Source: Nemopilema nomurai (lineage: Eukaryota > Cnidaria > Scyphozoa > Rhizostomeae > Rhizostomatidae). Taken from it: DNA of 64,000 bases. The position numbers and the translations under genes are program-made. The stretch's first letter is position 1. Each line of letters starts with the position of its first letter. The notes beneath the pieces are model-generated. The model searched no databases. It saw nothing but the letters and a program-made list of their open reading frames with translations, and had not been told where the DNA came from. The stretch spans positions 992,738-1,056,737 of the forward strand of contig ML133388.1 of the NCBI GenBank assembly GCA_003864495.1, read 5' to 3'. Shown one piece after another: positions 36,201-47,600 of the stretch.

Positions 36201-39200
36201 AATAAGGTACAGTCTGGCAATTCATCTACCAAGTGATGATGGCTTTGAAAGTTATGCGTATGCTAGGCTCAAACATCTTTTACTAGATGAAGAGAGTATC
36301 AAAACTACTAAAACACCATAGCGGCAACGGATTTGGAATGTTATAAGGAGCAGCAGAAATAACCATAACAAGGTTTCTGATTAATACAGTAATCTTTTAC
36401 TTAATAGCCACTGATAGGGTTTCACCTAGCTAGGCAATATTAATGGAGTTTGGAAATTTAGTAGGCCATTCTTGGCCAAGAGCTAGTCGTTGTAAAAGCA
36501 GTCAATAAACAAGCATTATAAAGGCAGCTTTTCAGCTGACTCTGAGTGGAGAAAACGTGGTTTAATTAATTTATCACGAGTTCGTTTGTCCTGAATGGAA
36601 TGTAAACTTTTTTGTTTTGGCTTTCTTGCATCTTTTTTGGTGATCTGCCTCGTAGTACCTATGGCAACCAGGAAACAACCAGTCAAAATAAATGCCTTTA
36701 TTGTCCTAAAAGATTTCACTGACAGGTGGAAAAAGTTCGCAAAAGCTAAGCAACAGTAAGTATAAACTAAGAATCCGTTCGTAATGCTTTTTTGTAAGCT
36801 AAAACACAGCAATCTATGTACGCCCATCGTTGCTGCTGCCTAGCTTCGGGATAATCAGACGCTGCACAGCCTTCATTGTTGGGGATCTGTTAGGGTAATT
36901 CGAAGAATTCTTAATACCCAGAGAACCCTCACTACTAGCAAACTTATTTCCTTAATTGAAACCCACCTGTTAGATTAGTTGCAATGCGTGCAATCGACTA
37001 TTTTGAATTCTTCAACTGAACGTTGCCCGTTAGTCTGTCAGGATTGAAATAGGGGTCTTTGGACTCTGGGTACACTGAAAATTGGAAAACAAGTCTATGA
37101 GACAAAAGTATTCTGTGGCGCTTTGAAGAAGTCACGTCTACTTCAGATGTTCACCCGCCATTTTAAAGAACTTGTAAATACTGTCAGCTGATCAATAAAC
37201 GAACACGACGCATGTAATGTTTAGTTTATTTTCTCGACTGCACCCAAATTGTACCTTGGCGAGTTTAAGTATTTTTGCAGCACATATAAAGGTTAAATTT
37301 TCGTAGCTCTTCACTAGATAGCCATTAAAGTGTCCCACAGATACTTTTCCTTTCCACAAAAATATCCCAAAATTTCTCTTGGGATTGGTTGGCGAATGTC
37401 ATCACTTCTCTCCTTTCAGAGTAAACTTAGAGCTGACATGAACAACAGAAATTGCAGGAAGCGTCCTCTTTTGTTGCAAGCTTGATTCTCCCAAGTTATG
37501 TCAGTCAATAGTTTAGAACAGGGTGCAGATGAACTCTGTCCCACAATGTCCAAAGTGCGTTCTTCAGTATATTGACCATGCATCGTTCAAAATCCGTTTT
37601 ATAAATCGTTATAAAAAGCTTAAAACCATAAACGTTTATTGGAGGAAAATTGTTGCTTTGAAATTCATCCCATATTAGGAAATGTCTACTAACTAATAAG
37701 GAGCTGCCCGTTTGCTCAACACCCAAAAACTTCATTTACTCGCTTGACTTTTGATCAATAAACCCAGCTCTTTGAGAGCACAAGCCAGCAATCTAAAAAA
37801 AGACGGACTAAGATGCCATGATATGCAATTATAAAAGCGTTTTTCTGTTATGGCTTCTTAATTAGTTGTATCATAAAACCTGAAGCTCTTTTGTGTAAAG
37901 TGTAATTAAATCAATTTCTCCTTGATAATGTAGATTAGTTCAGCAGGGTCACTCTCTGTCTTGTAATGTCAAAATGGAAGCAAGATACTATTTTTGTCCA
38001 ACCGTTAATTTTATTGTCAAACCGTTTCGGTTATGATTCCAGGCACGTGCGTTCTCCCTGTAAGCTTTTTATTACATAACCCTACTTTATTACCCCCATT
38101 TCTCCCTGGCTGTCAGCTTTATCTGTTCTTATTATCCCTATTCCCCTATATCCAAGGCAGTCAAATGTTTTTATTCCTTGTTATCTCATCTCTCCTTAGC
38201 AGTCAGTATTATGTCCTCTTATTTTCCCACCTGTCCGTATGAAGGCAGTAATATCTCCTCTTATTATCCCACCTGTCCTCATGCAGGCAGTAATATCTCC
38301 TCTTTTTATCTCATCTCTCCCTAGCAGTCAGTAACATCTCCTCTTATTATCCCACCTGTCCGTATGAAGGCAGTAATATCTCCTCTTATTATCTCATCTC
38401 TCCCTAGCAGTCAGAAATATCTCCTCTTTTTATTTCATCTCTCCCTAGCAGTCAGTATGATGTCCTCTTATTATCCCACCTCACCGTATGAAGGCAGTAA
38501 TATCTCCTCTTTTTATCTCATCTCTCCCTAGCAGTCAGTAATATCTCCTCTTATTATCTCATCTCTCCCTAGCAGTCAGTATAATGTCCTCTTATTATCC
38601 CACCTGTCCTCTTACAGGTAGTAATATCTCCTCTTATTATCCCATCTCATTCTCCTACAGTTATCCTTATCTTATCTTGCTTTCAGAAGCACGAAATGCA
38701 CCACCAGTTATTGTTCAGATAAGAAGGTTATCGACACCGCCTGCCCTGAACAAAATCTATTGCAATGACATTGCCTATACAACGTGGAACTGGTGTTATC
38801 TGGATGACCTCAATTATTGGAAATCATACAACGAGGATTACATGTCACTTGGCGCAGTTCCCAGTCCTCTAGTAAACAATACCGCTATTGAAATAGCCTT
38901 TTCAGACCCTAGTAAGTTCAACATATTTCTAACCTCAATAATAAAGCTAAAGTAGTATCCATGCAGTGGGTGCAGCTAGGGTGCAGGGGGAGTTCATTTT
39001 TAAGGTCAACAAGGCATATCAATGGTATTTCTGAGTTCTGAAGTACAGTAACTTTAAAAATAGGCACCCTCAGTGGGGTAAAGCAGCATTCACTGTTAAG
39101 GGCAGTGAATCTCTTACCTCCCTTAAGAGAAAAGGCATAAAGGTTATTCTTCCAGATCAGATTTTGTTACTAGACTTACATCTCAACTGAAGAATTATCA

Positions 39201-41130
39201 ATTCCCCATTATACTTTCAATGAAAGACCAGATGTTTCCTACGTTTCACATGTGATTGTCGTAGAGGGTATGGTCTTACAAAGAGTTGATTCTTGTGCCC
39301 CATCGTGCCTTTACACCCAGTTTCTACACCCTTCACCCCCTGCTTTCACAAAGGATTGATAATTTCCTTCTGTCCCACAGGGCGAAAGAGCTTTCAGTTC
39401 CGTCGTGGAGCGAATACTTTTGTTATAGACTTCGATAAGTTTACACAAGAGAATTTCGACACCAAGAAAACCACCTTGGTTCGCAGAAGGCCAGCGCCTT
39501 TCAACCACTGTTTACAGCCGACGAATTCAGAAAAAAGGTTGGTGATTGATCCTATAACGTGAATAATTAGAAGAAGGTATTGCAGAAGATCGTTCGCAGT
39601 GGCTTAAGTCAAAAACTATTGTACACTATTGAAATACTACAAAATTTTCTCGTTGCTGTTTAGATACTATTTGCTCTTTTGATGACGCCTATTTGAATCA
39701 TCACCGCTTCACTAATTATTGCTGAGGCTAAATCTTTGAAAAGATTTTTGTAATATTTGAATATAGTAGACATGTGTCTTACTATAGAGATGTTTTATAA
39801 AGCAAATTAAAGTTGCAGGAAAGTGTTGCAGCTCCTAATAAATGTTCATCGATTTATTTTAAAGGATTAAAGAAGAGCTGTTACCAGAAAAGTCCTTTTA
39901 TCCAAGTTGCTGGATAAAAGATTCGCTTCAAAAGCCACACCAGCAGAGCTGCAGAAATGAAAGCCAATGTGAATTGATTCAACTTGACGAAAAATCAACA
40001 GAATATAAGTCTCTGTCAGTTGATCTTAAGAGAAGCTTTGGCAATGTCCATATTTCTAAGATCATGGCTGTTCACAACAATGATTTATGGCAGACTTACT
40101 CCTTGTAAGTTAATGCATGTTTAGACTACTTCGCTTTTTGAAGTTATAGAGACAAGATAAATACTATTGATATCAGCTGCCAATGTTTAAGAAATCCACC
40201 GACTTTGTTTTGTGCTTCTTGAATTGTAAAGGTGGTTTGCAGGATTAAGCATCGTTTCTATGATTTGAAAAGGATGCATAATACTATGACTTGGATATAA
40301 TTTTTTCCCATTTCAACTTCCTTATCCTAATGTATTCATTGTATCATTCTTGTTTCATCTTCAGTCCTTATTTCTTTTTCCTTATTTTGTAACACCACTA
40401 TTGTTTCACAGATACGTAATGTAGAGAATACTTTTATTTGATATTTCCTTTTTGAAAGGTCAGCTGTTGACTCTCCCAATTCTTCTTTTTCTGCTTTTTT
40501 ACAAAAGCTGTTACCTGGTTTTCAGTATTGCAATAGAATGTTTCGTCTGAGAGACCTGTATTCATGTTTTGACTACGAGAGCTGTATTAATATAGCCATA
40601 TTTTATTTCCAATCAATCAGGCAAAAATGACTGCATTTGTACACTGTGATCAGATGAAAAAAATGCATAAAATAAAAGAAGAATATTTATATTTTACACT
40701 GCTTGGAAATGTTTTTAAGTTTTGTATATCTTTAAACAGTCGAAAGAATGAGAATCAAGAAGAATTAAGGTCCAGCAAGATTGAGGAGAGATTGCTGTAT
40801 CGTGCTGCAACGTGGGAAAACGCCAAAAAGATTTGTAAGTACGGGTTCGAGGTTGATTCTAGCCTCGGTCAACAGTTTAGCAATGCAAAGTATTTTGCAA
40901 GGGATGCAAGACTGGCAAATCGAAAGAACATTCCGAATGAGGCTGGCCTCTTTGTGATGTTTCTTTGTCGAGTGCTTACGAATTCTTGCGTCACAGCCAG
41001 GCTTGGTCAACGCGAGGCACTTCTTGAGGGGTACAAGTCATTGGATGATTTGTCAATGTATTTTGTTTTCGACTCTGACCAAATTTATCCAGAGTTCGTC
41101 CTTCTTTTCGAGATCGGAAACATAATGTAG
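33201..41130 (+). CDS. PARP12-like: PARP12/ZC3HAV1 (ZAP)-like CCCH-WWE-PARP protein, likely catalytically dead, with one frame break
   Basis: Exons 33201-34490, 38687-38911, 39381-39537, 39865-40104 and 40740-41130 encode about 767 residues if one base is assumed missing near 33475. Order of domains: a helical N-terminus (33201-33470); five CCCH fingers, the first C-X8-C-X4-C-X3-H, then CRHFVKGKCTFGSKCKKPH and three more up to 34275; WWE1 (FLWQYSNDGKSW); a second WWE beginning with IRRLSTP, a string shared with ZAP and PARP12; and an ADP-ribosyltransferase fold from 39865. In the fold the usual His-Gly-Thr is replaced (LLYRAAT, Arg codon 40801-40803), while the Tyr of KYFARDA (40891-40893) is kept. 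ZAP/PARP13 is likewise inactive and binds CpG-rich RNA in vertebrates; PARP12 is active. Antiviral or stress-RNA function here is inferred. The 4.2-kb intron holds a minisatellite. Confidence 0.9.
38114..38660. repeat. Minisatellite of about 43-bp units, each resembling a 3' splice site
   Basis: About a dozen units of 40-44 bases in two alternating types fill the end of the PARP-like intron. Type A carries CATCTCTCCCTAGCAGTCAG, a polypyrimidine tract ending in TAGCAG. Type B carries CCCACCTGTCCGTATGAAGG. Both share GTAATATCTCCTCTTATTAT. The array stops 26 bases before the true acceptor at 38686. Confidence 0.9.
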
Positions 41131-41152
41131 ACTTTGATATTGTGAATTAGAA

Positions 41153-41158
41153 AATAAA
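41153..41158 (+). terminator. AATAAA poly(A) signal, PARP12-like gene
   Basis: AATAAA begins 23 bases after the stop codon at 41130, implying a very short 3' UTR. Other downstream signals may also be used. Confidence 0.5.
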
Positions 41159-41268
41159 AATGAGAGTGTAAAAGCGCTGGTCGATTTTATAAGGGCTTTA
41201 CACACGTTTTTAAAGCTATTTTGACTGAAGCAACATTTAACGTCACAGTGCTAGATTTTTACTTTAAA

Positions 41269-41445
41269 CAGGGACGTAGGAAGTATTTCGAGGGGGCGTC
41301 AAATTATCACCCCAACTTTTGGATTCAGAAGAGGCGTGTTAGGGTCTCAAAAGAGCACTATTGGACTTTGTATGGTTTGCCAGAAAGTCGAGGGGCCATC
41401 CTTTCCCCCCCCCCCCCCCCCCCCCCCCCGGTTCCTACGTCACTG
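41269..41445. mobile_element. MITE with CAG(G/T)GACGTAGGAA termini and a 25-base C run
   Basis: The left end reads CAGGGACGTAGGAA and the right end, in reverse complement, CAGTGACGTAGGAA, a terminal inverted repeat with one mismatch. CAGGG termini are common in hAT-type elements. I could not find a clean 8-base target duplication (ACTTTAAA against AATTTAGG). A run of 25 C (41405-41429) lies next to the right end and is a likely assembly weak point. Confidence 0.65.
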
Positions 41446-44198
41446 AATTTAGGTGAAGTAAATAACACTGCTTTTGTGCAAGCCTACACTACAAACACAC
41501 ATTACAAACACACAGCACCAAACAACAAACTCAGTGGTAACTCATCTTGTCGTCCGTTGATAAGGACGATGATGGTATTTATAAATTTCCCTTCCGTGTC
41601 TATAACTGTTGAGGCCTAATTACCTTTATTGGCATATAAATGTGCTTACTCAGCTGGACTTTGGTTTGGTACGCTAAAATGTTACATAAAGGGCAGAAGA
41701 TCTGAGTTGTGTAATACTTCTGAACCCATTTGACGTCATTGTAATATTATTCATCTTAACCTTTGATATTTCCAAAGCCTCGTGTCATGCATTTTTCACA
41801 ACGTTTCGAAGAATTTTCCAAGTTACTTTTGCCCTTTAAGTATAAGCGTCACCAAATTTCTATAATGTGTTTGTATCTTCACATAACTTAAGCAGACTAG
41901 AAATGAAGATTGCTAAAAGCTAGTGAAGTAAATAAATAAGTCACTGATATGAAGAAGGCGATAATATAAAATAGAGAGATTATTGTACGTATATGCAATC
42001 AAGCATTCCTTTTAATTGAGTCGGTAGGGAAATCGTTGCCCAGAGAGAGGAAGGAAACATGTAGAATCTTCACTCCTGTTATCTGAGCAAGAAAAAGCAT
42101 GGTGTTGGAGTTCAATATTATTATCCATTTAGCTCTCTCGCTGTCACCTTTCAACAATGCAGTTGTGTCAAAGATGCCTCATACAGGACAAACATGCATA
42201 CATAAATGCAGAAAAATGAACTAAGAACCCTTGTAATAAGTTTTTGAAAGGTACAATTATAGGAAAGTGAATCGACTCCCGTCGTTGAACATCCTGTCTT
42301 GTATTTTTGACAAGTTGTTTAGAAAAACTGTTAAACCATGTTGAAGACAAGAAGTAGATTCTCAATGAAAAATGATATTTTTAACAACGTGATGATATCC
42401 AGGGTCTGCGACGTAATTCTTGTATTCTTGTCAAATTTACGTGTAAATATTTCATGAAACTTGTAGATAGAAAATGATCACAAGATTATCATTTACAATG
42501 CATTAATGAATAACTTTGTAGAAAATTGACTGCTAAAAGCGGAATAGTAGATGCAAGTAAGCCATCACTGGTGTGTTTTATGGCCGTTTTTTAATTTGCT
42601 TTGTATCGTATTGAGCTCACAGCTTTGGCTTTATAAGAACGAAGTGGTCCACCGAGACCCGAATCTAAAAATCAAAATCGGAATATGAAAAGAAACTTCT
42701 CTCAGCAAATGAAATATAGGCATAATATTTTGCCCAAAAATCTCCATTGAAATTGGAAGAAAATTGGACAAGGCCTACTTCAAACACGCTTGATGCTCGA
42801 AAATTATATTTCAAAGTCTAAATTTCATAAATAGTAATTGTAGTTTTCAAGAAAAAATTATTGCAACGATATAATGTTACCTTTTTTTACCTGATTATGC
42901 TGATGCGTATTGTAATGTTTGTTTTCATAAAAGAGTTTGTTGCTAATGAACCTCATTTAGAATTCCGCTAGGCCTAAATGGAATTTCATCTCTCTTGAAT
43001 CATATCCAGATTATCGTTAAGATTACCATTTTAAAACTTCAAAAAGTAAGTTGATAAACATTAAAGAAACATGCACAATATACTTCACGAGAATTAAGAA
43101 GGCTTGTTAAAAATTGCCTAGGTTTTCAATATTTTGCACCAAGAATTTTAGCAGGATTTCTATGGAAATGACTTTAGTTGTTACTTGAAAAAAACTTATG
43201 TTTATTTTGTAAAGTTTTGTTGTTAGATTGAAAAGGACATGAATGTTGATTGTAGGTTGTCAGCACAATTTGTTAGTTAGATGATAATGTGTACAATAAT
43301 GATTATATATTTTTCATAATAGATTCTCAATTTATCAATTAGTGATCAATGTATAACTAAAGTTGAGTATTCTTTGTCTCTCCAAGCTGCAAAGTGAATG
43401 AAACTTGTAACCTCTAAGAATGTAATTTTATAGTTTTACTCAAGAAGAATGACTCCGCGTCTTTGTTACCATAGATTGTGAAAATTGCAGACAATCTTGT
43501 TAAGATTTGTCTTGAGAATGCCCCCTACAGTTTATCAAGTTTACGTCTAGTATGGGGCCCATTTACTTCATTGAAAGTATACATATATTTTGTAAATTGA
43601 TCTTTTGACTGCAGGGCATATGTTTGAAGCATAATAGAAAATACCCAGCCTAGCCAATTATGAAAGTTATACGTGTACGAAAATTGTATTGTATTTTTAA
43701 AAATTCGTCATGAAACGAAGAAGCATGCTTAGCTGAAATGTTTTAGTTGAATATGCAAAGATATAATGCTATAGCCCTACATAATCTTAAGAAAGTGTGG
43801 TTGTCGATTTTGCAGGCGTTTTAGATGTGGATGCAACCATTGGGGAGTTGTATTGTAACAACGCTAGAAAGGAAATATTAATTGCATTACGATAATTGCA
43901 AGTAGGGTTTTGAATAAACCAAGCTAATGGGAGTTTCAAGATCTCGATTCACCAGCTATTGAGCGTGGTTTCATTTATGTAACACGTACTCCTTGTCAGA
44001 ATGTTCGACTTTACCCTCCAGAAAGAAACCTGTCGACCTATACTGTCAATGCTTTCCACCTAATGGGATATTTCCACTTGATACGCCAATTCGGATTTCC
44101 AAGAATCATTATTGTGCAGCTTATAATTGACCGGTTGATATCATGTTCACTTTCAATGATTTTTAGACGAAATCGTTCTACGATGATAGATATCCCGC

Positions 44199-44208
44199 TA
44201 TATAAAAA
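44199..44208 (+). promoter_or_regulatory. TATA-box candidate for ZCWPW1
   Basis: TATATAAAAA lies about 95 bases before an ATG at 44296 whose open frame ends at a GT donor (44393). A transcript starting near 44230 would have a first exon ending at 44392. Inference from sequence only. Confidence 0.35.
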
Positions 44209-44643
44209 GAGACCAGCTAGGAACATCTTATCCCCTCACGATCACTTATGCGCTCGGCCCAGGCCCATTTTACGCGGGAAAATTTAAGGTTGAAAATGGC
44301 GTCAGCACATCTAAACTGGCATTCTCTCTCAAAGGAGAAAACAAAGAAAATAAATGGACAATTTCTCAAAGAATGTCTACTTGATATCTCAGGTAACACC
44401 TATTTAGAAAAGTCTGCCTTTTCAAATTAATCAAAGCTCAGTACATCCTATACCATAGATGGGCCTATATGATGAGACTAGAGTGTCTCTTATTTCCTGA
44501 ATCAAGTTGTCTCGGGATTTTGAAAAATATTGCAGTCTCTATATTCTTTGTTAGCCAAGTAAAATGTTAAATCACATGCACCACTCCATGCAATTTTTTT
44601 AAAAACCTTGACCCCTATGTTTATTATTTGCAGCAGTGATAAG

Positions 44644-47600
44644 ATGGCAATGGAAAACGATGTTTCACCGGAAAACGAAAATTACAACATGGTAATACAT
44701 GTCTAGCATTATGAAATGCCATTTTTTATGAATTCTTCGTGCCTTCTATAATGTATATTATTTCTGGACCAAATTATTCCAATTTTCTCATATTTTTTAG
44801 TCATTTTTATTAAATGGCAACTGTTTTTAGAAAAGAAAGCCCAACAGGAAGTCCTTTGAAGTCAGACAAAAGCAAGCAGTATTGTCAGATAGTGACGATG
44901 AAAACCAGGATGAAGCCCAAAGCTATATTATAGGTGAAAAACGGTCAATTGGACGATCGCAGTGGGTACAATGTGACAATCCTGAATGCCAGAAATGGAG
45001 AAGAATAGATTATGTGATTGATGTTGATGAAATTGCTGCTTCAAAATGGGTTTGCCAAATGAATAAAGGTATAAGCTCTTCTCTTGATTTAATCTTCTTT
45101 CTTTAGCGAAATGTATTGTATGTGCTGAAATACTCAAAATAAGGCCAATGTTTGCTGTCTTTTTCTAGTCCCTGTGTTCCATCTTTGGTATTTTCTTGTC
45201 TGTCTCACTCTATGGTGATGTCATTTCCTATTCTGTCCAATCACATCCTTTAAGTCAAATCCTTGTCAACAGTTACATAAAAAGTTTCTTTAGATCAACA
45301 AAAAGGATTGGCATTTTTTTAAAGAAAGCTTGCATGTTCAGTTATTTATGACTGATTCATTGTTGAATTTCATCTTTCAATCTAATTCATTGTTAAATTT
45401 CAATCTCAGATGAGAAAAAGTCTGTCTGTGAAGCCTCCCAAGAAACTGTTGTGACAGAAGATGAAGATGACCCTTGCACTACTGGCCATGAAGCAGGAAT
45501 GGTACTATGGGGAAAGGTGCCAGGTTATCCATGGTAATTGAATCTAATTTGTTTTGTTAAGTCATCAACTTTGTCATGAAATTATTTTGATGTTCTTCAT
45601 GTCTAAAATGAATTTAACGAAAAAATTATTTAAATGGTAACTTAATTATAATTCTTGTAATTGTTTCTTGACTTGTTTTAGTGTCTTTAGTTTTTTTTAA
45701 CTCTAACTTGTTTTTAGTTTGCCCAGTTTTTTGTGTAGCTTCATATGACATTACAGTCAACTTTCCTTTTACGGAGATAAAATATTGCCGACACCCCTCA
45801 ATTACGAACACAAACCAAGTGCCAACTGGAATTACAAAGAAATGACCAAAATTATCTTTGCCTATAACAGACTCTCTTATTACGGAAATGAAACCATTTT
45901 GTTTAACATCAATCATATTCGAATTGTTTAACAATCGATACAGCGGACACAACGCAACGCTTTCCTGGCAGTCTCTCTACTCATAATCAAATTTTGAGTT
46001 ACTCAAAGAAATCTGGAATCCCAAAGATTTCGGGCAATACTGGAATCTCGAGACCCAATTCAGCCCACGAATTCTTTCGCTTGCCACACATAACAGCAAC
46101 CCCACTGTTGTCTTCTCATTTCATAAAATAAAACACTTATTTAGATAACCCAAAGGAAGGTATCAATAATTCACCCATTCTCTACAGTACTTGCCACGGC
46201 ATATCTGTGTCTAGTATACTCTGATTCTCGTTGAAGGGTCGACATTTAACCCTTCTCTGGGTTGAGCACCTCTTTGTAAAGATGGTGTCCTGCCAGTCAT
46301 TTGCCATTCACACTCTGCTATTGACTTGGAATGGATCTTGGATTACGTTCCAGCTTACCCTTATGCTTTTGAAAAGTGCATGTGTCTTATGGTCGTGGTG
46401 TTTACGGCACAGGGCTGCCTGATTATAGTTACAATCAATATGCGCGTGTAACCATTCTTGAGTGGTTCCTTTCAATACACAGATAGAAGGCAAGAAGAAA
46501 ACCCCTTCAGCGACTACGATAAAATCGACGAAGATCTTGAACGCTTAATGAATAAATAATCCGTAATTTTTTATAAAGTAATTTTTCAATTAACAATTTT
46601 CCAATCAATGGCTTTTTTATCTTTTACGTCGCGCAGTGTTTTGGTTCCAATAGTGTCCGTAATAACGAGAGCTGACTGTAAAATACCGTTGCTAACGAAT
46701 GTCTCCACATTTTTAGCTGACTGGATTAAGTTAGTTATATTTCTCGAGAAACTGTTTGCAGGTGGCCTTGCATGGTTGACCAAGACCCTGACATTGAAAC
46801 CTTTTATTGGAATGAAAGTGATGATTCATCAAGTGATCACAAAACAGTAAGTATTATAAACTGTATTTGAGTTAAACGCATTATAAATGGTTGGCAAAAG
46901 TGTCTTCAATATCTCATCGCCAGATTTCCAGCGCTTGGCTATCTTGGAAAAATAGGGAAATAAATGAGATAATAATGTCCTTTTTGCATAAAGCTGTTAT
47001 ACATCAATTTTTCATTGGGAATATCTTTATGCCCTATATGTTCTATCCTTTATTATGTACGCTTTCTACTTTATTCATTAAGTATTTTGTTGCATTTCCT
47101 TTCTTAAATACATGTTAAATTTTCTTATGTTCTCATTCTTATACGGCTTCAAATGCAGTGTCAATAGATGGTTCAAAATGTATTTAGGTACTTTTTATCA
47201 AAGAATATATTTCGATAATTTGATAAATGTGAAAAATGGCAGACAATTTCACTACACGTCAAATGTACAGTTAATTATCTGGCCAATCAAATCTTGCTTC
47301 CTTGTTGTCAAACACTTTAAAGCTGAAAGGCAGGATTTATGACCACTAGTAATAATAGTTTATGTCATCAATTGTTCATTGTTGGCCCCAGTTGTTTTTT
47401 GAGCTTTGAAACGTTAATCTCCATAAAGAGCATCTAATCTTCTTGACCTTAAGAGTATCCCATTCCTTTTGGCGTTATGTAACAGCACATGTATTCTGGA
47501 TATTCATGTGAGTTCTATGGGCACTAGTTTTGAAAATTTGAGTCCATACCATCAATTTGCAAATTACATTATTACTAAATTACCCAAGATTTTATCCCTT

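Larger units (their letters stand above)
41131..44198. other. Intergenic region between the PARP-like gene and ZCWPW1
   Basis: No gene is supported in about 3 kb of AT-rich DNA. A MITE lies at 41269-41445; I see nothing else that can be named. Confidence 0.6.

Noticed and set aside
38114..38660. CRISPR-like array
   Set aside because: The units are contiguous and diverged with no unique spacers of constant length, in an animal intron. It is a minisatellite.
33201..41130. Viral or bacterial origin for the PARP-like gene
   Set aside because: Five coding exons with conserved phases and an animal-specific CCCH-WWE-ART order argue for a native animal gene.
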